Positions 22,527 to 30,184 of a stretch of DNA of 64,000 bases are shown here, one piece after another. Where the stretch lies: the NCBI RefSeq assembly GCF_003568865.1, contig NZ_CP031115.1, positions 2,232,001-2,296,000 of the forward strand. Reading direction: 5' to 3'. The notes below the pieces were generated by a model. It was not told the origin of the DNA, did not search any database, and worked only from the letters and a program-made list of their open reading frames with translations. The stretch comes from Rubrobacter indicoceani (GTDB taxonomy: Bacteria > Actinomycetota > Rubrobacteria > Rubrobacterales > Rubrobacteraceae). The translations under genes were made by a program, and so were the position numbers. How positions within the stretch are numbered: the stretch's first letter is position 1; each line of letters opens with the position of its first letter.

Positions 22527-24899
22527 TTAACTGTTGTCGTTGCGGTCTCTTGCCGCCCTGCCGCCGAAGCTCTGGGAGGGCTGCTGAACGGGTGTGCCGG
22601 GGGTCTGGACGATGGGCGCTCCGTTCGGCACCGAGTCAACGGGCGTTACCTGACCGTTGGGGTCTATTCTGTAGATCTGCCCGCCCTGTCCCTGCGGGTT
22701 CCCCCCCTGTGGGTTCCCCCGATTCGGTCCGGTCGTTGCGCCTCCCCCTGACGTGACCGCCGCCGGTGGCGGGGTCGAGAAGTCGGAGACGCCGTCCTGC
22801 GGCGTTGCGGCCTGCGTCCCGTCCTCATCGTCGTCCAGAAAGGGGTTCGAGAAAGAGGGTGTCGTTGACTCCGGGTTCTCCCCGGTTGTCTCTGGGCCTC
22901 CGGTTGTACCGTCGCCGTTCTCTATGTCGAGGTCGAGGGAGGGGTTCGGGGCGTCGAACTGCTGCTCGTCGAAGTACCCGACAGCCCCCTGCATGTAGTT
23001 CGACCAGATATCGAGCGGGAAGTTTTCGCCGTTGATCTCCTCGTAGCCCCGGATGTTGATCATCGGGGTCCGGTCACCCGGATATCCGACCCAGACGCTT
23101 GTCGAAAGTTGCGGGATGTAGCCGACGTACCAGGCGTCGGCGAAATTCTCGGTCGTCCCGGTCTTCCCGGCGGACGGGCGGCCTATCTCCGCGTCGAGAT
23201 CATGGAACTGGCTTGCCGTGCCACGCTCGACCACCTCACGCATCGTATCCACGAGAACCGCGTTCTCGTCTCGCGTCAGCACCTCGCTGCCCGAGAGCTC
23301 GTGTTCTTCCAGGACCGTCTCCTCGCCGTTCTCTATGCGGGTTACGCGGTCCACGAGGTACGGTTCCATGTGCGTGCCGGAGTTGGCGAAGGTCGCGTAG
23401 GCCGAGGCCATCTCCAGCGGGCTTACACCCTCTCCGAGCCCGCCTATGGCCGTGGAGAGATAGGGTTCCAGCCGGCTCGTGATGCCGAGGTCCTGCGCCA
23501 TATCCACGACGTTCTCCATACCGAGGTCCTGCGCGAGCTGCACAAAGACCGTGTTGTCCGACTGGGCGGTCGCCTCCTCGACCGTTATATCTCCGCGCTC
23601 TACAAAGCCGTAGTTGGCGACCTCGTAGAACGGCTCGTCCGAGCCCGGCGGGAGCGGTATGCGCAGCGACCGGGAATCGTAGACGCTCTCCGGGGAGATA
23701 CCCTGACGGATCATCTCCGCAAGAACAAACATCTTGAAAGAGCTTCCCGGCTGACGCTTGGACTGCGTCGCGAGGTTGAACTTCACCTGATCGAAATCCG
23801 TGCCGCCGACCATCGCCCGTACCGCACCCGTCGCCGGGTCAACCGAGACCAGCGACGCCGAAGGGTCTCCCGCCGAGGGGTCGACAACGGACTCGACCGC
23901 CGTGCTGGCCTCTTCCTGAAGGCGAGGATCGAGGGTCGTGTAGATCTCAAGACCCCCCTCGTAGATCATCTGATCCCCGTATTTCTGGGCAAGGTCGCGC
24001 CGGACGGCGTCAAGGAAGTATTCGTTGTCGTCCTGCGCCTCGACCCTGCCCCGGCTCAACTCTATCTCGGCCGCCGTGGCCTGCTCGTGCTCGGCCTCGT
24101 CTATAAACCCGTAGCGCAGCATGGAATCAAGAACGACGTTTCGCCGCGCCTGCGCGCTCTCCGGGTCGTTGAACGGGTCGTAGGCCCCGGGGAGGTTGAT
24201 GATCCCCGCAAGAAGCGCGGATTCTTCGAGGTTCAACTCGCTGGCCGACTTGTTGAAGTACGTTCTCGCCGCCGCCTCCGAACCGTAGGCGTTCGCCCCG
24301 AAGTAGACGGTGTTCAGGTACTGCTCAAGGATTTCGCTCTTTGAGTTCTCTTTCTCGTACTGCCACGCAAGCGCGGCCTCGTTGATCTTTCGCTGGAAGC
24401 TCGCCACGCTGCGCTGCTCCTGGGCGATGTACGTGTTCTTTATAAGCTGCTGGGTTATGGTCGAACCACCCTCCTGGATAGAGAGCGTTTCGACGTTTCT
24501 CTGAGCCGCCCGGCCTATCGCCTCGAAGTCCAGCCCCCGGTGATCGTAGAAGCGGTGATCCTCTATCGCCACCACCGCATCCTGAAGGTTCGGGCTTACG
24601 TCGTCGAGCCCGACCACGAAGCGGTTCTGAACCCCGTAGAGCTCCCCCATGACCCCGCCGCTGGAGTCGTAGACCACCGAGGTCTGGGCAAGCTCCGAGG
24701 ACTGGTAGTTGGCGAGATCCGGCAGGTCGTCCGCAAAGGCATTGTAGCTGTAGGCAAAGCTGGAGAACAGCCCTACGGCCCCGAGCAGGGCGAGCGCTGT
24801 GGATACGAGCAGGGTCGTCCGTACCCAGGACAACACCCGGTTTCGCTGCTGGAGCCGACGCCGACGCCGACTCATCCTGACGAGTACTCCACTACGCAT
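22527..24899 (-). CDS. Class A penicillin-binding protein (transglycosylase/transpeptidase)
   Basis: About 790 residues. It polymerises glycan strands and cross-links peptides outside the membrane. A basic cytoplasmic head (MSRRRRRLQQR), one membrane anchor (TTLLVSTALALLGAVGLF), a GT51 domain with EDHRFYDHRG and GGSTITQQLIKN, and a transpeptidase domain with SSFK, SDN and KTGTTENFADAW are followed by a 150-residue Pro/Gly/Asn/Gln-rich disordered tail. Two starts are plausible: ATG 24899, nearly leaderless behind TATAAT, or ATG 24875 with GGAG 11 bases upstream. It is a single gene, divergent from the class V aminotransferase. Confidence 0.92.
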   Translation of the reverse strand: MRSGVLVRMSRRRRRLQQRNRVLSWVRTTLLVSTALALLGAVGLFSSFAYSYNAFADDLPDLANYQSSELAQTSVVYDSSGGVMGELYGVQNRFVVGLDDVSPNLQDAVVAIEDHRFYDHRGLDFEAIGRAAQRNVETLSIQEGGSTITQQLIKNTYIAQEQRSVASFQRKINEAALAWQYEKENSKSEILEQYLNTVYFGANAYGSEAAARTYFNKSASELNLEESALLAGIINLPGAYDPFNDPESAQARRNVVLDSMLRYGFIDEAEHEQATAAEIELSRGRVEAQDDNEYFLDAVRRDLAQKYGDQMIYEGGLEIYTTLDPRLQEEASTAVESVVDPSAGDPSASLVSVDPATGAVRAMVGGTDFDQVKFNLATQSKRQPGSSFKMFVLAEMIRQGISPESVYDSRSLRIPLPPGSDEPFYEVANYGFVERGDITVEEATAQSDNTVFVQLAQDLGMENVVDMAQDLGITSRLEPYLSTAIGGLGEGVSPLEMASAYATFANSGTHMEPYLVDRVTRIENGEETVLEEHELSGSEVLTRDENAVLVDTMREVVERGTASQFHDLDAEIGRPSAGKTGTTENFADAWYVGYIPQLSTSVWVGYPGDRTPMINIRGYEEINGENFPLDIWSNYMQGAVGYFDEQQFDAPNPSLDLDIENGDGTTGGPETTGENPESTTPSFSNPFLDDDEDGTQAATPQDGVSDFSTPPPAAVTSGGGATTGPNRGNPQGGNPQGQGGQIYRIDPNGQVTPVDSVPNGAPIVQTPGTPVQQPSQSFGGRAARDRNDNS

Positions 24900-24908
24900 T
24901 GGGCCGTT

Positions 24909-24914
24909 ATTATA
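24909..24914 (-). promoter_or_regulatory. -10 box for the class A PBP gene
   Basis: Minus-strand TATAAT, 9 bases before ATG 24899. No convincing -35. The spacing predicts a transcript with almost no leader if ATG 24899 is used, or a 25-nt leader with GGAG if ATG 24875 is used. Confidence 0.55.
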
Positions 24915-24992
24915 CAAGGTGACCCCGCAAAGCCAGCCGCACAAACCTTAAGATTAGATGAAACCCTGAACAGACCGGAGGAAGAACCCCCT

Positions 24993-26126
24993 GTGAAGCC
25001 TGACCGAAACTCCATCCGCACCCTGAGAGACAACGACTTCGTCTACCTGAACTCCGGCGGCAGCGGCCCGCCTCCGGACTACGTTCGCGACGGGATGAGG
25101 CTGGCCGACGACCTGACCTCCGGCCCGGCCTACCTTGAAGGCGCGGCTTTCTACGCCCGCTGCGCCGACACGGTGAGGTCGGCCAAAGAAGCCCTTGCCC
25201 GGCTGCTCGGCGGCGCGCCCGAGGACTACGCCCTGACAAACAACACTTCGCAGGGCATGAGCCTCGGGGTCGCGGCCATGGACTGGAGTCCGGGTGATGA
25301 GATCATAACCACGACCACCGAGCACCCGGGCTGCCTCGTTCCGCTCCACGCCGCCGCCGAGCGCTACGGCGCCACGATCCGCTACGTGGAACCAGCGGTA
25401 ACCGCCGGTAAGGTAGAGGCCGCCATGTCGGAGAAGACCCGCCTCATCGCCCTCTCGCACGTAGACTGGACAAACGGCTACGTCCTGCCGCTCGAAGAGA
25501 TAGCGGCCCTCGCCCGCGAGCGGGGCGTCGTCACCCTCGTTGACGGTGCTCAGTCGGTTGGGGGCATGCCCGTAGACATCCCGGCGACCGGAACCGACCT
25601 GTACGCCTTTACCGGACACAAGTGGCTTCTCGGACCGGAGGGAGCGGGCGGCCTCTACGTCCGGCCCGACTGCGACCTGCCGAGCACGAACCTCGGCTAC
25701 GCCTCCGTCTCCGACCCGCAGAGCTTCGACCTCCACGGCGACTACAAGCTCAAGGCCGGGGCCGGACGCTTTGAAGCCTCGACGGCAAGCCCGGCTCTGG
25801 CGGGCGGCCTCGCGGCGGCGGCCGACGCGCTCGCAAACAGCGGTGAGGAGACTTTCGGGGAGATCACCCGCAAGGCCGAACTTCTCATGGACCTGCTCTC
25901 CGAGAACCCGAGGGTTACGCTCCGCTCGCCCAGACCCGCAAGGACCGGCCTTGTCTCCTTTGAGATAGAGGGCCTGGAGACAAAGGACGCCGTCGCAAAA
26001 CTCTTAAAGCGCCGCTTTGTGCTGCGCTTTCTGCCCGAACCGAGCTATTACCTCCGCGCCAGCACCCACGCCTTTGTAACGGACGGGGAGCTTGAGTCGC
26101 TGGCGCGGGCCGTCTCGGAGTTGTAG
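24993..26126 (+). CDS. Class V aminotransferase (cysteine desulfurase-like fold)
   Basis: 377 residues from GTG 24993, with GGAGG 11 bases upstream. The N terminus (FVYLNSGGSGPPPDYV), cofactor pocket (NNTSQGMSLG) and the PLP lysine motif FTGHKWLLGPEG identify a fold type I PLP enzyme of the class V group that includes cysteine desulfurases, isopenicillin-N epimerases and selenocysteine lyase-like proteins. The mobile Cys loop of SufS/IscS is not evident, and the C-terminal part is short, so I would not call it a desulfurase. No Fe-S assembly genes are nearby. Substrate unknown. Confidence 0.8.
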   Translation: MKPDRNSIRTLRDNDFVYLNSGGSGPPPDYVRDGMRLADDLTSGPAYLEGAAFYARCADTVRSAKEALARLLGGAPEDYALTNNTSQGMSLGVAAMDWSPGDEIITTTTEHPGCLVPLHAAAERYGATIRYVEPAVTAGKVEAAMSEKTRLIALSHVDWTNGYVLPLEEIAALARERGVVTLVDGAQSVGGMPVDIPATGTDLYAFTGHKWLLGPEGAGGLYVRPDCDLPSTNLGYASVSDPQSFDLHGDYKLKAGAGRFEASTASPALAGGLAAAADALANSGEETFGEITRKAELLMDLLSENPRVTLRSPRPARTGLVSFEIEGLETKDAVAKLLKRRFVLRFLPEPSYYLRASTHAFVTDGELESLARAVSEL

Positions 26127-26149
26127 GGGGGTTCGGCTCTACTTTTGCT

Positions 26150-26812
26150 CTACGTTAGGGTAAGCAGGTAGTCAACGGCTCCGGCCACGTCCTCGGTGAG
26201 GTGATCCGGTCTGGAGAGTTCGAGCACGTCCCACTCAAACGCGCCCCAGCTTACGGCGACGCTCGTCATCCCCGCCGCTTTGGCCGCGTTTACGTCGAAG
26301 GGCGCGTCCCCTACGTAGGCGGCCTCCTCCGGGTCTCTGCCGCCGAGCATCTCAAGGCCGCGAAGAAGCGGCTCCGGGTCGGGCTTGTGCTTCTCCGTGT
26401 CCTCCATCGTCACAAAGCGGTCGACGGCCTCGTGAAGCTCCGGGAAGCTTTTCAGAGCAAGCTCGACGGAGTGACGGCGCTTGGAGGTTACAACCGCTAT
26501 CTCAACCCCGGCCTCCCCGAGCCGCCTGAGCGAAGCCGGGATGTCAGGGTAGCTCTTTATGTACTGCTCGTGGACTTCGTCGTTGTAGGCCCGGTAGGAT
26601 TCCAGCAACTCGTCCACGCGCTCCGGATCGAACTCCGCCATCTGCACCGGGAGCGGCTGCCCGACGTTTGCAAGAAGCGTAGCCCGGGGGTACTCCCTGC
26701 CGAGAACACCGCTCGTGGCGTGCTTCATGGACTGGTGGATCAACTCTATGGTGTCTACGAGCGTCCCGTCAAAGTCAAAAAGAGCGTACTTTATCTTCCC
26801 TGACCCGGCCAC
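26150..26812 (-). CDS. HAD-family phosphatase (PpaX/Gph-like)
   Basis: 220 residues from GTG 26812, with GGAG six bases upstream. HAD motif I is FDFDGTLVDT, motif II is VVTSKRR, motif III is the Lys in EKHKPDPEP, motif IV is YVGDAPFDVNAA. The helical cap follows motif I, as in PpaX pyrophosphatase and phosphoglycolate phosphatase. It starts one base after the surE stop, so both phosphatases are made from one transcript, consistent with a shared nucleotide or phosphoester clean-up role, although the substrate is not predictable. Confidence 0.85.
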   Translation of the reverse strand: MAGSGKIKYALFDFDGTLVDTIELIHQSMKHATSGVLGREYPRATLLANVGQPLPVQMAEFDPERVDELLESYRAYNDEVHEQYIKSYPDIPASLRRLGEAGVEIAVVTSKRRHSVELALKSFPELHEAVDRFVTMEDTEKHKPDPEPLLRGLEMLGGRDPEEAAYVGDAPFDVNAAKAAGMTSVAVSWGAFEWDVLELSRPDHLTEDVAGAVDYLLTLT

Positions 26813-26813
26813 G

Positions 26814-27686
26814 CTATCTCCCCCTGCCGTTTGTATCCGCGAGGCCGAGCCTGCCGAAGATCGCATCCACATCCCACGAGGCCGTCTCCGTAACACCTTC
26901 ACGGTCGGTCAGGTCGAGGTGGATCGGGGTAACGCTGATCCTCCCCTCCTCCAGCGCGGCGAAGTCCGTTCCTTCCTCCGGCTCGTACCCGGGCGGGTTG
27001 TTGTAGATGTCGTAGAAGACGCTCTGATCGTCTTTGCCCTTGACCTCGACTATCTCGTCCTTGTACAGCCGGCGTCCGAGCCGGGTCACCGCCGCCCCTT
27101 TCAGCTCCGAGTCCGGTATGTTCGGGGCGTTGATGTTGAGTATCCGACCCTTCGGCAACTCCTTGAGGGCGACCTGTGTGATGCTCGCCGCAAACCTCGC
27201 CACGGGGCCGAAGTTCATCTCCTCGCCGCGCTCCCTGAGCGTCTCCATAGAGGCGTACTCGTCCTCGATGTCCTTGCTCTGATGCCACGAACGACCGGTC
27301 GAGAGCGAGACCGCCACCCCCGGAACACCGATGACGATGCCCTCGAGCGCACCCGCGACCGTCCCGGAGTACGTAATATCGTCGCCGAGGTTCTCGCCGT
27401 GGTTGATCCCGGCGACCACCACGTCCGGCTCGAAGTCGAGCAGCCCCATCGCCACTATCCTTACGCAGTCAACCGGGGTTCCGCTGCATGCATAACCCAT
27501 CACCCCGTCAGACATCTCGCGCTCCTCGACCGAGAGCGACCGCCCGATGGAGATGCTCCGCCCGACCCCCGAACGGTTCCTGTCCGGCGCGACCGTAACC
27601 ACCTCCCCGATCTCCTCCAGAGCCTGGCGCATCGCCAGAATCCCCGGTGCTTCTATACCATCATCGTTTGTAAGGACTATCCGCAT
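26814..27686 (-). CDS. surE: 5'-nucleotidase/stationary-phase survival protein SurE
   Basis: 290 residues from ATG 27686 with GGGAGAGAGA just upstream. SurE is a divalent-metal nucleoside 5'-monophosphatase, also active on short polyphosphate in some species. The metal site is clear: LTNDDGIEAPG at the N terminus, then GRSISIG, the nucleotide pocket SGTPVDCVRI, and the third metal ligand in AGINHGENLGDDITYSGTVAGA (Asn and His). The frame is open further up to 27752 without family similarity. It leads a two-gene operon with the HAD phosphatase. Confidence 0.94.
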   Translation of the reverse strand: MRIVLTNDDGIEAPGILAMRQALEEIGEVVTVAPDRNRSGVGRSISIGRSLSVEEREMSDGVMGYACSGTPVDCVRIVAMGLLDFEPDVVVAGINHGENLGDDITYSGTVAGALEGIVIGVPGVAVSLSTGRSWHQSKDIEDEYASMETLRERGEEMNFGPVARFAASITQVALKELPKGRILNINAPNIPDSELKGAAVTRLGRRLYKDEIVEVKGKDDQSVFYDIYNNPPGYEPEEGTDFAALEEGRISVTPIHLDLTDREGVTETASWDVDAIFGRLGLADTNGRGR

Positions 27687-27949
27687 TCTCTCTCCCGACA
27701 AAGTCGTTCTATGTTTCGTAGCTTTATCAATGTTCCCGCCGATGCTCGCCACGAGTATGTATCACAAATACGCAGCAGATCCGGCTCGGAACCGGGTACA
27801 GACCCAGAAACAGACTAAAACACACTTATAGAAGACCAAAAAGGAGACCAGGAGCCGGGGACGTGCATCGCGACCGGGCCGTCCGTACCTCTGCCTGAAA
27901 TATCGCCCTTCGGGTAGACAAACACCAACTCGTGAGATAGGTTTCATCC

Positions 27950-28975
27950 ATGACTATCAGTGAGCGGGATCTCGGTGTTGTTGACGCTGCGGAGTGGTTC
28001 CAGCATCGTTCATATGAATATACACAGTTTGATGTAGAGAGCCTGAGCCGCAGGAAATCCGAACGGGGCGTAACGGTAGATGCGGTGCTGCCGGGTCGGA
28101 ACGTGGCGGATACCATCGGACAGATAATAGATGAGATCGGATCCGTCAACGAACGCGCGGTGGCCGCAGCGGGAACCAGGCTGGTTGACCGGGTCATCGT
28201 CATCGACGCCGATTCGCCGGACGGTACGGCGGACGTGGCGCGCCGGGCCGGCGCGGAGGTCTTCTCCGAAAACCAGCTCATGCTCTCTCACGGCGGGGCG
28301 CACGGCAAGGGGGATGCGATGTGGCGCGCCCTCTCCGTTACCGACGGCGACCTCGTCATGTACATGGACACGGACACGAAAGATTTCCGCGACGAGCTTG
28401 TTTGGGGTGTGCTCGGACCGATACTGACCGTCCCACAGGTTCGCTACGTCAAGGCCGCTTACCGGCGGCCGTTCAAGAGCGGTGAGGAGGCTCAGGAGGA
28501 CGGTGGCGGCAGGGTTACGGAGCTGTCCGCCAAGCCGCTCTTCAACCTTTTCTATCCGGAGCTCGCCGGGTTCGTGCAGCCGCTCGCCGGGGAGTTCGTC
28601 GCCGACCGGGAGCTTTTCGGCTCGATCCCGTTTATGACCGGGTACGCCGTCGAGACGAACATCATGATAGACGTGCTGAACAGGGTGGGACTCGCCGCGA
28701 TGGCCCAGGTGGACCTCGGGACGCGCCAGAACCGGCACCAGTCGCTGCGCGACCTCTCCCGGATGTCCTACGCCGTGCTTCGGGCGGTCGCGAGGCGCAT
28801 GAGACAGGACGGACGCCTCGATATGAGCGCCGACAGGCGCGTCCCGACAAGCCTGCACCAGTTCTCGGACTACCTGCACGCCGTCGCGACCCCGGACGGC
28901 CTGAAGCTCAACGAGTACGTCGAGGAACTCGTCGAGCGGCCCCCGATGAACGATGTCCTGAGGAAAGCCCGCTAG
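27950..28975 (+). CDS. gpgS: Glucosyl-/mannosyl-3-phosphoglycerate synthase (GT81)
   Basis: 341 residues. A GT-A transferase of family GT81 that moves glucose or mannose from an NDP-sugar to 3-phosphoglycerate, the first step to glucosylglycerate or mannosylglycerate, both compatible solutes. The NDP-sugar fold starts near residue 44 (VDAVLPGRNVADTIGQII), with VIDADSPDGTADVA, the GKGDAMWRAL loop, the metal motif MDTDTKDF and a C-terminal acceptor region QNRHQSLRDLS. In Rubrobacter xylanophilus the GT81 homologue accepts both GDP-mannose and GDP-glucose (established knowledge), so donor choice is unresolved here. No phosphoglycerate phosphatase gene is adjacent. Three nitrile hydratase-like genes follow, the first 2 bp after the stop. 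Confidence 0.88.
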   Translation: MTISERDLGVVDAAEWFQHRSYEYTQFDVESLSRRKSERGVTVDAVLPGRNVADTIGQIIDEIGSVNERAVAAAGTRLVDRVIVIDADSPDGTADVARRAGAEVFSENQLMLSHGGAHGKGDAMWRALSVTDGDLVMYMDTDTKDFRDELVWGVLGPILTVPQVRYVKAAYRRPFKSGEEAQEDGGGRVTELSAKPLFNLFYPELAGFVQPLAGEFVADRELFGSIPFMTGYAVETNIMIDVLNRVGLAAMAQVDLGTRQNRHQSLRDLSRMSYAVLRAVARRMRQDGRLDMSADRRVPTSLHQFSDYLHAVATPDGLKLNEYVEELVERPPMNDVLRKAR

Positions 28976-28977
28976 GG

Positions 28978-29277
28978 ATGCGCCGCGTGAACGATGTCGG
29001 CGGCGACCCCGCCGGACCGGTCGACAAAAGCCAGCACGCGGTCGAGGATTGGGAGCTGCTCACGGACGCCATAACCATCGTTCTCGACAGGAAAGGTCTG
29101 AAGACAACAGACGAACACCGGCGCACCATCGAGGGCCTCTCCCGGTACAGGGAGCTTGCCTACTACGAGCGGTGGGCGGCGGCCACCGAGAGACTCCTTA
29201 TCGAGAAGGGCGTGCTCACGGAGAAGGAAATAGACAGGCGCGTCGAGAAGCTGAAACGGGTCTGGAGCGAGGAATAG
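28978..29277 (+). CDS. Nitrile hydratase/thiocyanate hydrolase-like subunit (beta, N-terminal half)
   Basis: 99 residues from ATG 28978, two bases after the gpgS stop. The sequence begins with VNDVGG, the conserved start of nitrile hydratase beta subunits, and continues with DWELLTDAITIVLDRKG and the helical YYERWAAATERLLIEKGVLTE region. In ordinary nitrile hydratases this half is fused to an SH3-like C-terminal domain; here that domain is the next gene. The separate form matches the beta subunit of thiocyanate hydrolase (scnB position) and three-subunit nitrile hydratases. Its stop overlaps the next start by one base. Confidence 0.82.
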   Translation: MRRVNDVGGDPAGPVDKSQHAVEDWELLTDAITIVLDRKGLKTTDEHRRTIEGLSRYRELAYYERWAAATERLLIEKGVLTEKEIDRRVEKLKRVWSEE

Positions 29278-29555
29278 TGCGGTTCTCACCCGGAGAGTCC
29301 GTCGTGGTTCTCGACCTGAAGAGACCCGGCCACGTTCGCACGCCGAGCTACCTGCGGGGCCGTTCGGGCAGGGTAGACCGCATCCTCGGAGAGTTTCGCG
29401 ACCCCGAGGACCTCGCCTACGGGGGCGACGGCCTGCCGGAGAAGCCGCTCTACCGGGTGGCGTTCGAGCAGCGGGAGCTGTGGCCGGACTACGGGGGCGC
29501 GTCCGGTGACCTGCTGTACGCGGACATTTACGAAGACTGGCTGGAGAGAACATGA
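29277..29555 (+). CDS. Nitrile hydratase/thiocyanate hydrolase-like subunit (SH3-like, beta C-terminal half)
   Basis: 92 residues from GTG 29277, overlapping the previous stop by one base. It carries the SH3-like barrel of the nitrile hydratase beta C terminus: FSPGESVVVLDLKRPGHVRTPSYLRGRSGRV near the start and the final LYADIYEDWLERT. In Thiobacillus-type thiocyanate hydrolase the same domain is the small alpha subunit (scnA position). It is needed for assembly around the metal subunit. Its stop overlaps the next ATG (ATGA). Confidence 0.82.
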   Translation: MRFSPGESVVVLDLKRPGHVRTPSYLRGRSGRVDRILGEFRDPEDLAYGGDGLPEKPLYRVAFEQRELWPDYGGASGDLLYADIYEDWLERT

Positions 29556-30166
29556 CCGGACACGATCACCCGCACCCCGAACTCCCGGCGTCTCCCTACG
29601 CTGTCCGCATCCGGGCGATAGAGCAACTGCTGATAGAGCGCGGCGTTCTCACCCGGGCGGAGGTTCGGGCTCAGATCTCCTACATGGAGGCTCGCTCCCC
29701 GGAGAACGGCGCGAGGCTGGTAGCGCGGGCCTGGGTTGATGAAGGCTTCAAGGCGCGGCTTCTGGAAGATACCAAGAAGGCCGCGCTGGAGCTTGGCATA
29801 GACGCAACGGGTCCCGTCGAGTTTCTCGTCGTCGAAAACACCCCGCAGGTTCACAACCTTATCGTCTGCACGCTCTGCTCCTGTTACCCGAGGGCGATCC
29901 TCGGTCGTCCGCCCGACTGGTACAAGAGCCTCGACTACCGTTCGAGGGCGGTGAGGGAGCCTCGCGCCGTGATGCGCGAGTTCGGCTTCGAGGTGCCCGA
30001 GGACATCGAAGTCCGCGTTCACGACTCGACCGCCGACCTGCGCTATATGGTCCTTCCGATGCGCCCCGAAGGCACCAAGGGCATGAGCGAGACGGGGCTT
30101 GCGGGCCTCGTCCGGCGGGATGACCTGATCGGGGCCACGATCCCCCTCTCGCCCGCAAAAGCCTGA
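29552..30166 (+). CDS. Cobalt-type nitrile hydratase alpha/thiocyanate hydrolase gamma-like metal subunit
   Basis: 204 residues. The metal claw VCTLCSC (about residues 108-114) has Thr after the first Cys, the cobalt-type signature (iron enzymes have Ser). Two of the Cys are normally oxidised to sulfinic/sulfenic acid. The next residues are YPR; canonical cobalt nitrile hydratases have YPW, and from memory thiocyanate hydrolase gamma has Arg there, lining an anion pocket, so thiocyanate or a similar anion is a plausible substrate. RPPDWYKSLDYRSRAVREPR follows as in the family. No separate metallochaperone/activator gene is visible. An intrinsic terminator closes the operon. Confidence 0.85.
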   Translation: MTGHDHPHPELPASPYAVRIRAIEQLLIERGVLTRAEVRAQISYMEARSPENGARLVARAWVDEGFKARLLEDTKKAALELGIDATGPVEFLVVENTPQVHNLIVCTLCSCYPRAILGRPPDWYKSLDYRSRAVREPRAVMREFGFEVPEDIEVRVHDSTADLRYMVLPMRPEGTKGMSETGLAGLVRRDDLIGATIPLSPAKA

Positions 30167-30184
30167 TCCGGGCCTGACAGTTCT

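Noticed and set aside
23109-24344. A 411-aa plus-strand frame opposite the PBP gene
   Set aside because: Antisense to a gene with all catalytic motifs; composition is typical of a high-GC shadow.
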